A stretch of DNA of 64,000 nucleotides from JACVRN01 sp036389255. GTDB lineage: Bacteria; Acidobacteriota; Blastocatellia; Pyrinomonadales; Pyrinomonadaceae. A program made the translations under genes and the position numbers. The DNA is taken from NCBI GenBank assembly GCA_036389255.1, contig DASVQI010000042.1, positions 43,390-107,389 of the forward strand. Direction: 5' to 3'. How positions within the stretch are numbered: the first letter of the stretch is position 1; each line of letters opens with the position of its first letter. The notes beneath the pieces were generated by a model, which saw nothing but the letters and a program-made list of their open reading frames with translations, was not told the DNA's origin and made no database searches. Below are positions 9,350 to 19,431 of the stretch, in pieces.

Positions 9350-9350
<1 letters not shown>
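8220..9350 (-). CDS. hsdS: Type I restriction-modification specificity subunit
   Basis: 376 residues with two target recognition domains. The first covers about 5-130 (GNIKTPQSEYLKEGAFPIVDQG), followed by the conserved coiled-coil helix DPDEQRRIVAVLDKADIIREKRRQ at about 130-160. The second covers about 175-320 and is followed by the second conserved helix (SPEKQKEFEAVSLKISDHLKKH). It positions HsdM on a bipartite DNA target. Its start overlaps the hsdM stop (TAATG), and it ends against the DUF1016 start. The two halves are visibly different in sequence, so an asymmetric bipartite target is expected. The target itself cannot be predicted. Confidence 0.93.
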
Positions 9351-10888
<1,538 letters not shown>

Positions 10889-11037
10889 CAGCGTATCTTT
10901 CTATTATCTACCGTAAGCTCTCCCGAAGAGCCTCTAGATGGCCGCCGTCTGTTCGTACATGACATACCACAGGTTGATTACAACTTCGACTTGGCTCAAC
11001 TGCATGTCCTTTCCGATGGGCCGAACACAGCCGCTCC

Positions 11038-14000
11038 CTATGCACTCAGCGTGCCCTGCGCCGGCGCGTTAAAGGAGGCGATAATCGTCAGCAGTTCGTC
11101 TATCTGCTCCTCGTTCGTGAATACCCCATCCAACCCACTGCTGTCGACGCTGGTGAAGGGCGGCTCGTAGAGCTTCTCCAGCTCGATAGAGCCGAACTTC
11201 GTGATGTGGTTCTTCAGTAGGCTCAGGAAGCGAAGCTGCTTCGAGTTCAGCGACGGGTGGCGGTGCACGAACTCGTGGAAGCGCGCGTCTACTGCTTCGG
11301 GCTGCAGCCCGATGATGCCGCGAATCGCCAAGTCAAGGTGGTCGGCGAGGTCTGGAAAATGTATTTCCAGGTCGCGCAGATTTACATTAGGGTCTTGCGC
11401 CAGCACCAGAGCGCACAGCTCCTCCAAGTCGCTCTCGCTGACGGGCCGGGCCGCCCTGATCTTCTTTAGCGCGGCGCTCTCCTCCATCAGGCCTAGCAAG
11501 ACCTGCTCCACGCGATGACGGTAGGCGGCTAGCTCCAGCCCCTCCAGCTTTGGGATGTGGCGCACGCTCTCGATCTTGCTCTGGTCTTCGGTGACGTCGA
11601 TGACCTTCGGGCGCGCCGCGCCGCCCGTTCCTTTATCGATAAGTTCCATAAGGCCGCGCAGGTTCTGCCGCACGTGCTCCAGCCTGGCGGCCGACACCCC
11701 TTCCCAGAAGGCGCTGCCGCGCACCTCCGTGATCAAGTCCCACTGCCTGCGCACAGCGTTCAGGTTTAGCGGGAGCTTGGATATTTCTTCGAGTAACTCC
11801 TGCTTGAGATTGTCGAAGGTCGCCGAGCCTTTCAGCCGCTCGACTTGCATTCTCGTCACGAGCAGGTCGAACTCGTAGGCCGCATCGTGGCCCTCGATGT
11901 TGCGCCACTGCATAAGCGGCGCGATGTCACTTATAAGTGTGGCGCGCGTCGCAGCCGAGTATGACTGAAGGGTGTCGCTGCGCCGGACTTCCTGAAGTTC
12001 CCGCCACTTCTCCTTGACCGAGATGGTCGCTTCAGGGAGATCGGCGATGTCCTTGCCGATGAGGGAGACGGCGGCGTCGAAGGTCTCCGCGTCGCCAGCC
12101 CGTATGGCGGCGTCGGCCAGATGCAGGCGCGCCTCGAACAGGCGCTGCAGGAGCGACTTCTGCTGCGACGGCTCGGCCTCGCGGTAGTGCTCCTCGAAGA
12201 ATTCGAAGTTGCCCCAGTGGTCGAAGATGCGGAAGAACTCCTTGTCACGCTTCTCCCCGAACAGGTCACGCCTGAGCCGCGTGCCGCGCCCGATCATCTG
12301 CCAGAACTTCACGTAGGACTTCACGGGCTTGGCGAAGACGAGGTTCACGACTTCGGGAATATCGATCCCTGTGTCGAGCATGTCGACTGAGATGGCGATG
12401 GTCAGGTTCGGGTTCGTGCCCGTGCCCTTGAAGTCGTCTATCAGCTGTTCGGCGCGCGGGTCGTGGTTATCGATGACGCGGCAGAAGTTGCCGCCGTACT
12501 GCGGGTACATCTCGTCGAAGAGCTGCTGCAGCAGGACTGCGTGGTTGTGGTTGCGCGCGAAGATGATTGATTTGCCGGGGCGCGAACCCGTCGCGTCGCG
12601 GACGCCGTTCTCCATCAGGTTGCGGATGATGGCGCGGTTCGTGTCCTTATTAAAGATGACCCTATCGACCTGCGCCGCATCGTACTCGATGAGGTTCGGA
12701 TCGTTCTCGTCTTCTTCCAACTGCTCGCGCTGCTCCGGATTCATCTCCGAGTACTTGATGCCGCGCCGCAGGAACTCGGTCGTAGTCTTAAAGACCTCGA
12801 AGGGGACGAGGTACGGCGGCGTGTGGTTGATGGCGTCCTCGTAGCTGAAGTAGGCGGTCGGGTCTTTGTCCTGGCAGTTGAAGAGCCGATAGGTGTTCCG
12901 GTTGATGAACTTCACGGGCGTGGCCGTCAGTCCCACCTGCAGGCAGTCGAAATAGACGAACAGATCACGGTAACGATTGTAGATGCTGCGGTGCGACTCA
13001 TCGGCGATGATGAGATCGAAGAAGCCAACGTCGAAGGACTGGAAGCACTTCATCATGGCCGGGTAGGTCGCCATGTAGATGCGCTTGTCACGGTCTTCGG
13101 CCGTGGCTGCGGTCACGTTGGTGCGCGGCTCGCCGGGCAGGAACTCCTTGAAGACGTTGTTGGCCTGCTTGCGCAGCTCGCGCCGATCGCACAGAAACAG
13201 GATGCGCTTAGCCCAGAGGGCGCGCGACAGCAGCTCGCAGAGCGAAACTGCCACGCGGGTCTTGCCTGTCCCCGTCGCCTGCACGATGAGCGCCTTGCGG
13301 TGACCTTCGCTGATCCTCTCGACCACGCGCCTGATGGCCTCGAGCTGATACATGCGCCCGGCTATCTCCGGGTCGGGCGCGACTTCTAAGAGCGGCTTGC
13401 GGTTGTGCCGCTGGTATAGAAGGTACTCAAGGCTGTCCTTAGAGTAGAAGCCGTGGATCAGGCGTGGCGTCTCGCCCACGGCGTCGTTGCGGATGTAGAT
13501 CTCAAAACCGTTGGTGTAGAAGATGACTGGGCGCTGACCCGCCTGCTGCTCAAGCCCGTCGGCGTACAACTCCGCCTGCTTGCGGCCCAACTCTGGGTCG
13601 ACGACCGTCTTTTTGGCTTCGACCACTGCCAAGGGCTTCCCGTCGTCTCCGTAAAGCACATAGTCGGCATAGCCCTCGCCCGTCTTGTTCTGCTGCGGCA
13701 CTGGCACTTCCTGCCCAACCTGCTCGGTCGAGCGGCCGCCGCCACCGACGTGCCAGCCGGCCGACACGAGCGCACTGTCGATCAAGCGGTGGCGCGTAGC
13801 CGCCTCGTCGAACCGCAGGGCGTCCGCCGCGGCCTGCCCCTGCCGCGCTGCCGCCTGAAGCTCATCGGCCGTCTTCTCGGCCGTATGAACCTTCTTTCGG
13901 GCACCGTCCCGATCGGTCAGGAGCTGCTGCATCTGTGCTTCCTGCGCGGCGAGCCTAGCCAGGATCTCCTTGCGCTCCTTCCTGTCCTGCGCATGACTTC

Positions 14001-14433
14001 CGTCCGCGCCGCTCACCTGTGGCTCGGCCCACTCCGGGAGCGACGCTTTCTCGCCCTTACCATAGGTAACGTGATACCAGCAGGAAAGGTCGAAGGCCTC
14101 GCGCAGAATCCAGAGCGAGGTAGCAGACGTGCATTTGTCGCCGTGCGCGGCCTTGTTGCCGTTCACGCGAAGCGAGTGCAGTTTGTTGATGATGACCCGA
14201 GGGACGGCTGTTCTGAAGGCTGCCTCATTCATCAGATCGTAGAGGCCGCTGCCGTCTGTGGCGGGGAGCGCTAACTCCTCGTAGATGCCAGCGACGAACT
14301 GCTCGGCGAACGTCCTTAACTTGACGAGTGCGCTTTCGGGATCAGCCTGCGCATAGCGCTCCGCCAGCTCACCGAGTGCGGCGAGTTCTGGCCTGTAGGG
14401 ACGTAAGAATTCGAAGTTGCTAGTCGCCATCAT
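11038..14433 (-). CDS. hsdR: Type I restriction endonuclease subunit with DUF4145 N-terminus
   Basis: 1131 residues. Order: DUF4145-like N-terminal domain (about 15-125), coiled coil (about 145-200), HsdR nuclease domain (about 205-310) with LAVVEAKKT supplying the E-x-K of the PDDEXK site, then the SF2 translocase: Walker A QATGTGKT, DESHRS box, and motif VI QMIGRGTRLR. The C-terminal part from about 900 is a helical EcoEI-type region. It translocates DNA and cuts unmodified targets. It is the first gene after a sigma-54 promoter (14491-14506) and follows the activator gene; the long 5' untranslated leader of about 45 bases fits. Confidence 0.95.
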   Translation of the reverse strand: MMATSNFEFLRPYRPELAALGELAERYAQADPESALVKLRTFAEQFVAGIYEELALPATDGSGLYDLMNEAAFRTAVPRVIINKLHSLRVNGNKAAHGDKCTSATSLWILREAFDLSCWYHVTYGKGEKASLPEWAEPQVSGADGSHAQDRKERKEILARLAAQEAQMQQLLTDRDGARKKVHTAEKTADELQAAARQGQAAADALRFDEAATRHRLIDSALVSAGWHVGGGGRSTEQVGQEVPVPQQNKTGEGYADYVLYGDDGKPLAVVEAKKTVVDPELGRKQAELYADGLEQQAGQRPVIFYTNGFEIYIRNDAVGETPRLIHGFYSKDSLEYLLYQRHNRKPLLEVAPDPEIAGRMYQLEAIRRVVERISEGHRKALIVQATGTGKTRVAVSLCELLSRALWAKRILFLCDRRELRKQANNVFKEFLPGEPRTNVTAATAEDRDKRIYMATYPAMMKCFQSFDVGFFDLIIADESHRSIYNRYRDLFVYFDCLQVGLTATPVKFINRNTYRLFNCQDKDPTAYFSYEDAINHTPPYLVPFEVFKTTTEFLRRGIKYSEMNPEQREQLEEDENDPNLIEYDAAQVDRVIFNKDTNRAIIRNLMENGVRDATGSRPGKSIIFARNHNHAVLLQQLFDEMYPQYGGNFCRVIDNHDPRAEQLIDDFKGTGTNPNLTIAISVDMLDTGIDIPEVVNLVFAKPVKSYVKFWQMIGRGTRLRRDLFGEKRDKEFFRIFDHWGNFEFFEEHYREAEPSQQKSLLQRLFEARLHLADAAIRAGDAETFDAAVSLIGKDIADLPEATISVKEKWRELQEVRRSDTLQSYSAATRATLISDIAPLMQWRNIEGHDAAYEFDLLVTRMQVERLKGSATFDNLKQELLEEISKLPLNLNAVRRQWDLITEVRGSAFWEGVSAARLEHVRQNLRGLMELIDKGTGGAARPKVIDVTEDQSKIESVRHIPKLEGLELAAYRHRVEQVLLGLMEESAALKKIRAARPVSESDLEELCALVLAQDPNVNLRDLEIHFPDLADHLDLAIRGIIGLQPEAVDARFHEFVHRHPSLNSKQLRFLSLLKNHITKFGSIELEKLYEPPFTSVDSSGLDGVFTNEEQIDELLTIIASFNAPAQGTLSA

Positions 14434-14490
14434 ATGCCACCGAACGGGTGAGGGCTAAGAAGTACAGCTCTCGCTCCGAAGTCGGATGTC

Positions 14491-14506
14491 GGCAAGTCAT
14501 GTGCCA
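14491..14506 (-). promoter_or_regulatory. Sigma-54 promoter facing hsdR
   Basis: On the minus strand it reads TGGCACATGACTTGCC, close to the consensus TGGCAC-N5-TTGC, with GG and GC exactly 10 bases apart. It overlaps the end of the activator gene and lies about 60 bases before the hsdR ATG, so transcription would start near 14480. It pairs with the site at 16121-16135. Confidence 0.8.
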
Positions 14507-16008
14507 TTTCTAACCTTGTACCGATCCAGCCAGTTGGTCAAGGTCTGGTAGCTCGGAAGACCAACAAGGTGCGCCGCCTCTGTTTTGTTCCCCTTGCCTT
14601 CGGCCATTGCTCGCAGGAGGTAGTGCTGTGCCACATGTGTGAGCAACTCTGGTAGGTTAAATCCATTCCCCAGCGGGCGGTTAAGGATATCTTCAGACTG
14701 CCCGCTGGCTGCCGGTAGGATCGCCTGCCGCACATCGTCTTCCGTTATGCGCGAGCCAGAAGAAAGAACGGCCGCTCGCAGTAGTGTATTTTGCAATTCG
14801 CGGACATTGCCCGTCCAATGGTGTCCCAAGAGAAGATTTCTTGCGCTGGGAGAAAGTTTTTTATCTTCCGGCCAGAGAGCGCTGGAGTTCTCGCGGTTCA
14901 GCCTTTCGAGCAACGCGTCGGTCAGCAACCCTAGATCGCCTTCACGCTCGCGCAGTGGCGGCAATCGTAGCAGGAAGACGGCAAGACGGTAAAAGAGATC
15001 TTCACGGAAACTTCCCTTCGCCACCTCTTCAATAAGGTTGCGATTGGTCGCGCTGATTATCCGTACGTCTAGCTTGCGTGGCTCGCTCGCGCCAAGGGGC
15101 GTGATCTCTCGCTCCTGTAGCACCCGCAGCAATTTCACCTGAGCGGGCAGGGGAAGTTCGCCGACCTCATCTAAGAAGATCGTGCCGCCCTCTGCTTTAA
15201 GGAAATGGCCATCTCGCCTCGCGTGCGCGCCTGTGAATGCTCCCTTCTCATGCCCGAACAGTTCGGATTCAACTAACTCGGAGGGAATCGCGCCACAATT
15301 GACGGCTATAAAGGGCTTTGTAGCGCGTGGGCTTGCACTATGTATGGCTCTAGCCAACAGTTCCTTACCAGTACCGGACTCACCTTCTATTAACACTGGG
15401 ACTTGGTGTAGCGCCACGCGGCGCGCTAAGGCTAGTACTCTCCGCATCTGCCGACTCTGATGGATAATGTCATCGAAGGCAGGTGATTCGGCTGGCAGTC
15501 CGGCTGTGAGCCGCTCTAACTGCTCATCCGGCTGACGAAGAAGATCGGGCAGAAACTCCGCTGATATATCGAATGGGAGCGATACTACGCGGACGCCGCC
15601 CTGCTTTGACGATTCGATTAGGGTCGCAGGGCAGCGGGTCTTCGAAACAATAATCCAAACTGCCGCCATAGCAGGCGTGCCTGGGCTAAGATGGAAAGTG
15701 AACGAGGCTGCTTCAACGCCCTGTCCCCGCAACCTTTCAATGACGTCAACAACCGCCTCATAGATCTCGCCGAAATCGGTTGGACTGCTGAGCGATGATG
15801 TGATTATCTCAACCGGTCTATCAGTGCGTGCCTTCAGCCACTTCAAATAGCCCGTATTATCAGATTTTTCGAAGTTGCTTAGCAGGACGATACAATCACA
15901 GTCTATACCTGCCACAGCTTGCCCGATCGGCCCGAGACCTGCTTCAGTATTGTTCTTCGCGGCCTTAAGGTCAGTTAGTCCTAACCAAGCCAGCAAATAA
16001 TGTCTCAT
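14497..16008 (-). CDS. RtcR-like sigma-54 activator with CARF-like sensor domain
   Basis: 503 residues. The N-terminal 155 residues form an alpha/beta domain with FTFHLSPGTPAMAAVWII, then ATLIESS and VVSLPFDIS, the layout of the RtcR/CARF sensor in which a glycine-threonine loop binds an RNA end or a cyclic nucleotide. The central AAA+ domain has Walker A GESGTGKE (209-216), the sigma-54 contact loop GAFTGA (256-261), Walker B GGTIFLDE (274-281) and the arginine finger region REDLFYRL. A C-terminal helix-turn-helix covers about 473-497 (GNKTEAAHLVG). All key residues for ATP hydrolysis and sigma-54 contact are present. The gene lies between two sigma-54 promoters, so it probably switches on hsdR and the divergent exonuclease genes together. 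The ligand is unknown. Confidence 0.85.
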   Translation of the reverse strand: MRHYLLAWLGLTDLKAAKNNTEAGLGPIGQAVAGIDCDCIVLLSNFEKSDNTGYLKWLKARTDRPVEIITSSLSSPTDFGEIYEAVVDVIERLRGQGVEAASFTFHLSPGTPAMAAVWIIVSKTRCPATLIESSKQGGVRVVSLPFDISAEFLPDLLRQPDEQLERLTAGLPAESPAFDDIIHQSRQMRRVLALARRVALHQVPVLIEGESGTGKELLARAIHSASPRATKPFIAVNCGAIPSELVESELFGHEKGAFTGAHARRDGHFLKAEGGTIFLDEVGELPLPAQVKLLRVLQEREITPLGASEPRKLDVRIISATNRNLIEEVAKGSFREDLFYRLAVFLLRLPPLREREGDLGLLTDALLERLNRENSSALWPEDKKLSPSARNLLLGHHWTGNVRELQNTLLRAAVLSSGSRITEDDVRQAILPAASGQSEDILNRPLGNGFNLPELLTHVAQHYLLRAMAEGKGNKTEAAHLVGLPSYQTLTNWLDRYKVRNGT

Positions 16009-16120
16009 TTAAATAGCTTACAAGAACTTTTATTCCAAGACAAGAAAACTTATGCGCCTTAATGAAGCCTAAGAGCTGTGAGGACTGGAATATCAGTGTT
16101 TTTGCCTAAATGAAGAGGGC

Positions 16121-16135
16121 GGCACGGCTGGTGCT
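16121..16135 (+). promoter_or_regulatory. Sigma-54 promoter facing the small protein and exonuclease
   Basis: Reads GGCACGGCTGGTGCT: -24 GGCACG and -12 TGC, with GG and GC exactly 10 bases apart. It lies 46 bases before the ATG of the 66-residue gene, giving a start site near 16146. Divergent from the activator gene. Confidence 0.72.
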
Positions 16136-16180
16136 AAAGAAGCGACTGGCATAAGGGAATTCATACGATGGAGGGCAAAG

Positions 16181-16381
16181 ATGTACAAAGTACGTGATCT
16201 GGCGGACATCATCAAATCCCGCCCCAGCGGTTCTTACCTGAGTGCCGCCCTCAACACTGCTTGGCGATGGCAGAGATATGAGCGTGACGAGGCCGCAGCC
16301 AATGCTGCGAGAGCAAGACGGCTCTCCCTTGAAGCTAAGGCGCAGCATTATGGTGTTAAGCTCCGCCTCTTCGGCGATTGA
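16181..16381 (+). CDS. Small basic helical protein of unknown function
   Basis: 66 residues. A strong ribosome site (GGAGGGCAAAG) precedes the ATG at 16181. Predicted mainly helical, rich in A, R and K (about residues 22-55), with no known motif. It is the first gene after the sigma-54 promoter and 48 bases before the exonuclease gene, so it should be induced with it by the CARF-like activator. It could be a DNA- or RNA-binding cofactor, an inhibitor, or a toxin/antitoxin-like partner; I cannot choose between these. Confidence 0.65.
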   Translation: MYKVRDLADIIKSRPSGSYLSAALNTAWRWQRYERDEAAANAARARRLSLEAKAQHYGVKLRLFGD

Positions 16382-16429
16382 ACACAGCTAAGACGCTTCT
16401 AAAAAGATGTTTTGGTTTCACTCCCGAAT

Positions 16430-17209
16430 ATGAAACGCAAAATTTTCCTGGATATTGAGACTCTACCGCCCGCAGAAGAAGTTCAAGATGCGTTGGCACA
16501 TGAGATATGTCTAGCTCAGGCACCAAAGAAGGAACTAGCCCTAACAGGCGAGCTTGATGAATTGAATGTACAGCAATTCCGGGAGCTTGCGCTGCACGGT
16601 GAGCACGGCCGTGTATTAGCCATCGGCATGCTAGTCGAAGAAGATTCTCGCGTTGTTCACCACGGACTGTTAGGCCGTGAACGTGCAACCGGCAAATTCC
16701 ATCTGGACGAGGTGCAGACGCTTAAAGCATTCTGGCATTTGGTAGAAGGATTTAACGTAAACCGTGACCTATTTATCGGGCACAACATCATGGACTTTGA
16801 TCTTCCCTTTCTTATCAAGCGCTCGGTCATACACCGGGTTAAGCCAAGCATCACTCTTTCATTCCGACGCTATCAGCGACAGCCTATTTTCGATACCATG
16901 TGGGAATGGTCATGCTGGCGTCACCGCATTAAGCTGCATGATTTGGCCGTGGCGCTGCAAATTAACTCGTCCAAGCAAGAGGGCATCGATGGTAGCAGGA
17001 TTTATGATGCGTTCCTTAACGATAGACACTCTGACATAGCGCTGTACTGTATGAGAGATGTCGAGTGTGCTCGCGAGGCATATTATCGGCTAGAATTTCT
17101 CGAAGCACCAGCTCTCGTTCCTTATGCTTCAAAGGTAAAGGATGCACCCTACCCACTACCTCTGGACCAGGATATTCATCCTATTCTACTTCCGGTATCA
17201 GTGGCTTAA
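16430..17209 (+). CDS. DEDDy 3'-5' exonuclease (PolB-exonuclease-like)
   Basis: About 259 residues from the ATG at 16430 (MKRKIFLDIETLPP); a TTG six codons earlier is possible. The three exonuclease motifs are visible: Exo I LDIET (D8, E10), Exo II GHNIMDFD (about 117-124) and Exo III YCMRD (about 206-210), where the Y-x3-D makes it a DEDDy enzyme. It resembles the family of stand-alone 3'-5' exonucleases related to the proofreading domain of family B polymerases. It would degrade DNA or RNA from 3' ends with two metal ions. Downstream of a sigma-54 promoter and of the small basic protein, it is a likely inducible effector of the same system as the type I enzyme. Confidence 0.82.
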   Translation: MKRKIFLDIETLPPAEEVQDALAHEICLAQAPKKELALTGELDELNVQQFRELALHGEHGRVLAIGMLVEEDSRVVHHGLLGRERATGKFHLDEVQTLKAFWHLVEGFNVNRDLFIGHNIMDFDLPFLIKRSVIHRVKPSITLSFRRYQRQPIFDTMWEWSCWRHRIKLHDLAVALQINSSKQEGIDGSRIYDAFLNDRHSDIALYCMRDVECAREAYYRLEFLEAPALVPYASKVKDAPYPLPLDQDIHPILLPVSVA

Positions 17210-17345
17210 GATTTATGAATCACTAGAATTAGTCTCATAAGTAGACGAGGAGCGGCTTGTAAATTCCTCAATTAATCCGGCACTCGTAAACGTTACTTCA
17301 GTGATGTCAAAATAATTGAAAAACCAGCCTTCGACTTTAGTTAGC

Positions 17346-17548
17346 GTCTAGCACGCGCGGCAGTTCTTTGCCTTCGGAAATGAATCGAATGGAAAGAGAG
17401 TTAACGCAGTGTCAGGTGTCCTTTTCTGTATAGCCTTAGCACTCGAAGACGTGGCCTAAGTGGCCGTGGCAGTGAGCGCAAAGTATCTCGATGCGTCGCC
17501 CATCCGCATCTACCTGGCGCTCTACGCTCTCTAGGTATTCTGGCGGTA
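17346..17548 (-). pseudogene. msrB: Remnant of msrB (methionine-R-sulfoxide reductase B)
   Basis: No ORF is open here, but the minus strand reads a clear MsrB C-terminus in one frame: PEYLESVERQVDADGRR, CAHCHGHLGHVF, then GYTEKDT-stop-HCVNSLSIRF. The zinc-binding CxxC and the catalytic HCVNS are recognisable, but two stop codons interrupt the frame (after VFEC and at the R before HCVNS) and the N-terminus is missing. This is the only content seen in the 17210-17591 gap. It shows a chromosomal-type gene that was carried in or trapped and then decayed. Confidence 0.8.
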
Positions 17549-17591
17549 TTCAACTTAGCGTAAAGTTTAAGCGCCCAATAACGCTATGCGC

Positions 17592-18023
17592 TTAAAGGTT
17601 TGTCTTACCTTTTTGATCCCCTGTGATAATTGTGCTACCTATCAAGTCGCCGCCCGTAGCCACGCTACGCTCCCCGCTTGCAACAACATTTACATTTGAG
17701 ACGTTGAATTCGCTCATCATGCTGGTTAACTCTTCAGCAAATGATTTATCTTCGATAAGTAACTTTCTAAGTTGCAGCCGCAAGGCACCCTGAGCATCCA
17801 CATCTTGTGGCGCAGCCACTAACTCTTTTACCGCTTCTTGCAATGCCGGTTTAACTTCGGCCCTTAACCGTATCTTATTCCATAGGGTTTTAGCGTTGTC
17901 CCATGCGCTCTCACCAAATTTCTTTGCAGCTCCAGCCGCCGCAATCTTACCCGCTGCCAGTAGATATGGAAGATAAGGTGTCAGATACGTTACGACCTCT
18001 CGTGCTAGTGCTGTTTCTTCCAT
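17592..18023 (-). CDS. Helical effector with C-terminal amyloid-type motif (NLR partner)
   Basis: 143 residues. The N-terminal 100 residues are helical, starting with a hydrophobic stretch (VVTYLTPYLPYLLAAGKIAAAGAAKK) and a conserved-looking KFGESAWDNAKTLWNKI, the style of the bacterial 'Bell' (HeLo-like) putative pore-forming domains found next to NLR genes. The C-terminus (116-136) carries GERSVATGGD followed by LIGSTIITGD, which matches the N-terminus of the NB-ARC protein at 19432 at 15 of 21 positions. In published bacterial NLR pairs such shared motifs act as amyloid signals from the receptor to the effector. It has a good AAAGGAG ribosome site and is divergent from the TPR/NLR genes. 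Function is inferred from motif and context. Confidence 0.72.
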   Translation of the reverse strand: MEETALAREVVTYLTPYLPYLLAAGKIAAAGAAKKFGESAWDNAKTLWNKIRLRAEVKPALQEAVKELVAAPQDVDAQGALRLQLRKLLIEDKSFAEELTSMMSEFNVSNVNVVASGERSVATGGDLIGSTIITGDQKGKTNL

Positions 18024-18292
18024 TTCTTTCTCCTTTAATCATCCGAACGGTAACTTGTCAATAATCTAGTATTTAGCTTTCAAACAATTTAGAGAATAAC
18101 TAATGCAAACTGCATGAATTATTATACTACTCTTCTTTGTCAGTTTACCTAATAGACTTTAGGCACCTTAACATTATGCAAAACAAGATTTATATTAAGA
18201 TCTTGATTGAAAATTATCTTTACAAGTGGCTCATAAAGATAGAATGAATTTGTACTTTGCCAGAGGATAATGGAGCATATATTAGATTAATC

Positions 18293-19390
18293 ATGCCTAC
18301 ATTTCAGGAAGCTCATCAACGTCATGCTACCTATTTTGGGAACGTACTCCAAAACATAAATAACCTGTATTTACAAGGAGGTGAATCAACTAACTATGCT
18401 CTTAGCATTTTTGATCTTGAACGCCCAAATATAGAAGTTGCGCAGAAGTGGTCCGAAAAATATAGTTCTAATCATTCAAAGGCAGCATGGTTCTGTGCTT
18501 CCTTCCCGGAGATGGGCTCCCATGTCTTGGATTTGCGACAACATCCATATGACCGTATTCAATGGTTGAAAGCAGCTCTCAATGCTGCTAGACATTTCAA
18601 TCTAAATCAGCAATTCATTTGTTCACACTTGGCTAATTTAGGTGCTGTATATTTAAGCATTGGCCAGCCTCATTGTGGCATCAAATACCTGTACGAGGCG
18701 CTCCTAGTAGCGCGAGAAATCGGAGACCTCCAGTATGAAGGAGTAGCACTTGGTAATTTGGGTAATGCTTACTCGAACCTTGGAGACCTTGCCCACGCGG
18801 TTAATTACTACACTGAAGATCTAGCAGTTAGCCGTCAACTTCACGATCGCCGCAGTGAAGGTATCACGCTGCTAAATTTGGGGAATGTATATGCGCGTCG
18901 CAAGGACTTTCACAGTGCTATTGCATGCTATAAGCAAGCACTGCTTATAGCTCGTGAATTAGGAGACCTCCGTAATGAAGGGAATGCGCTTGGTAATTTA
19001 GGAGTTTCCTATAGACACTTGGGTGATGTCCAACTCTCTATCGAGCACCATAATTACTCCTTGGCAATCAATCAAGAAATTAATGATTTAAAGGGCGCAG
19101 CAAACTCTTTGGGTAATTTAGGTTTACTATATGCGGATTTAGGTGAATTCGATAAAGCTCTAAATTATTATGAGCAACAATTGGTACTTGCTAATAAAAT
19201 TGTAGATCGTAGAGGTCAGGCGGCAGCTCTATATAATACCGGTCTAACACTAGATAAACTTGGTAACCGGGAACAAGCTATCGCCAAGGCTAAAACCGCT
19301 TTAACCATTTTTGAGGAAGTAGAAGATAAAGAATCGATACAGAAAGTAAGAAGTAAGCTTGAGCATTGGCAACGCAGGCCATGGCAATAA
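18293..19390 (+). CDS. Free-standing TPR protein, NLR sensor-type (copy 1)
   Basis: About 365 residues from the ATG at 18293 (MPTFQEAHQRHATYF). A TTG 12 codons upstream is possible, but the ATG start aligns with the starts of the two paralogues at 20672 and 21865. It begins with the linker usually found right after the winged-helix part of NB-ARC-TPR proteins (RHATYF...LYLQGGES...FDLERPNIE) and then has about seven TPR_12-type repeats, many with the LGNLGNAY/G-E-A-I-Y pattern. It has no ATPase. It ends 41 bases before the NLR gene. It is either a separate sensor subunit or what is left of a full-length NLR. Confidence 0.8.
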   Translation: MPTFQEAHQRHATYFGNVLQNINNLYLQGGESTNYALSIFDLERPNIEVAQKWSEKYSSNHSKAAWFCASFPEMGSHVLDLRQHPYDRIQWLKAALNAARHFNLNQQFICSHLANLGAVYLSIGQPHCGIKYLYEALLVAREIGDLQYEGVALGNLGNAYSNLGDLAHAVNYYTEDLAVSRQLHDRRSEGITLLNLGNVYARRKDFHSAIACYKQALLIARELGDLRNEGNALGNLGVSYRHLGDVQLSIEHHNYSLAINQEINDLKGAANSLGNLGLLYADLGEFDKALNYYEQQLVLANKIVDRRGQAAALYNTGLTLDKLGNREQAIAKAKTALTIFEEVEDKESIQKVRSKLEHWQRRPWQ

Positions 19391-19431
19391 GATTTTAAAG
19401 GATATAATTAGACCATTTTAGGAGGAAACTT

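Noticed and set aside
10934..11005. 23-residue frame with AAAGGAC before its ATG in the hsdR-hsdM gap
   Set aside because: Too short and without any recognisable feature; could be a leader but there is no support beyond the ribosome-like site.
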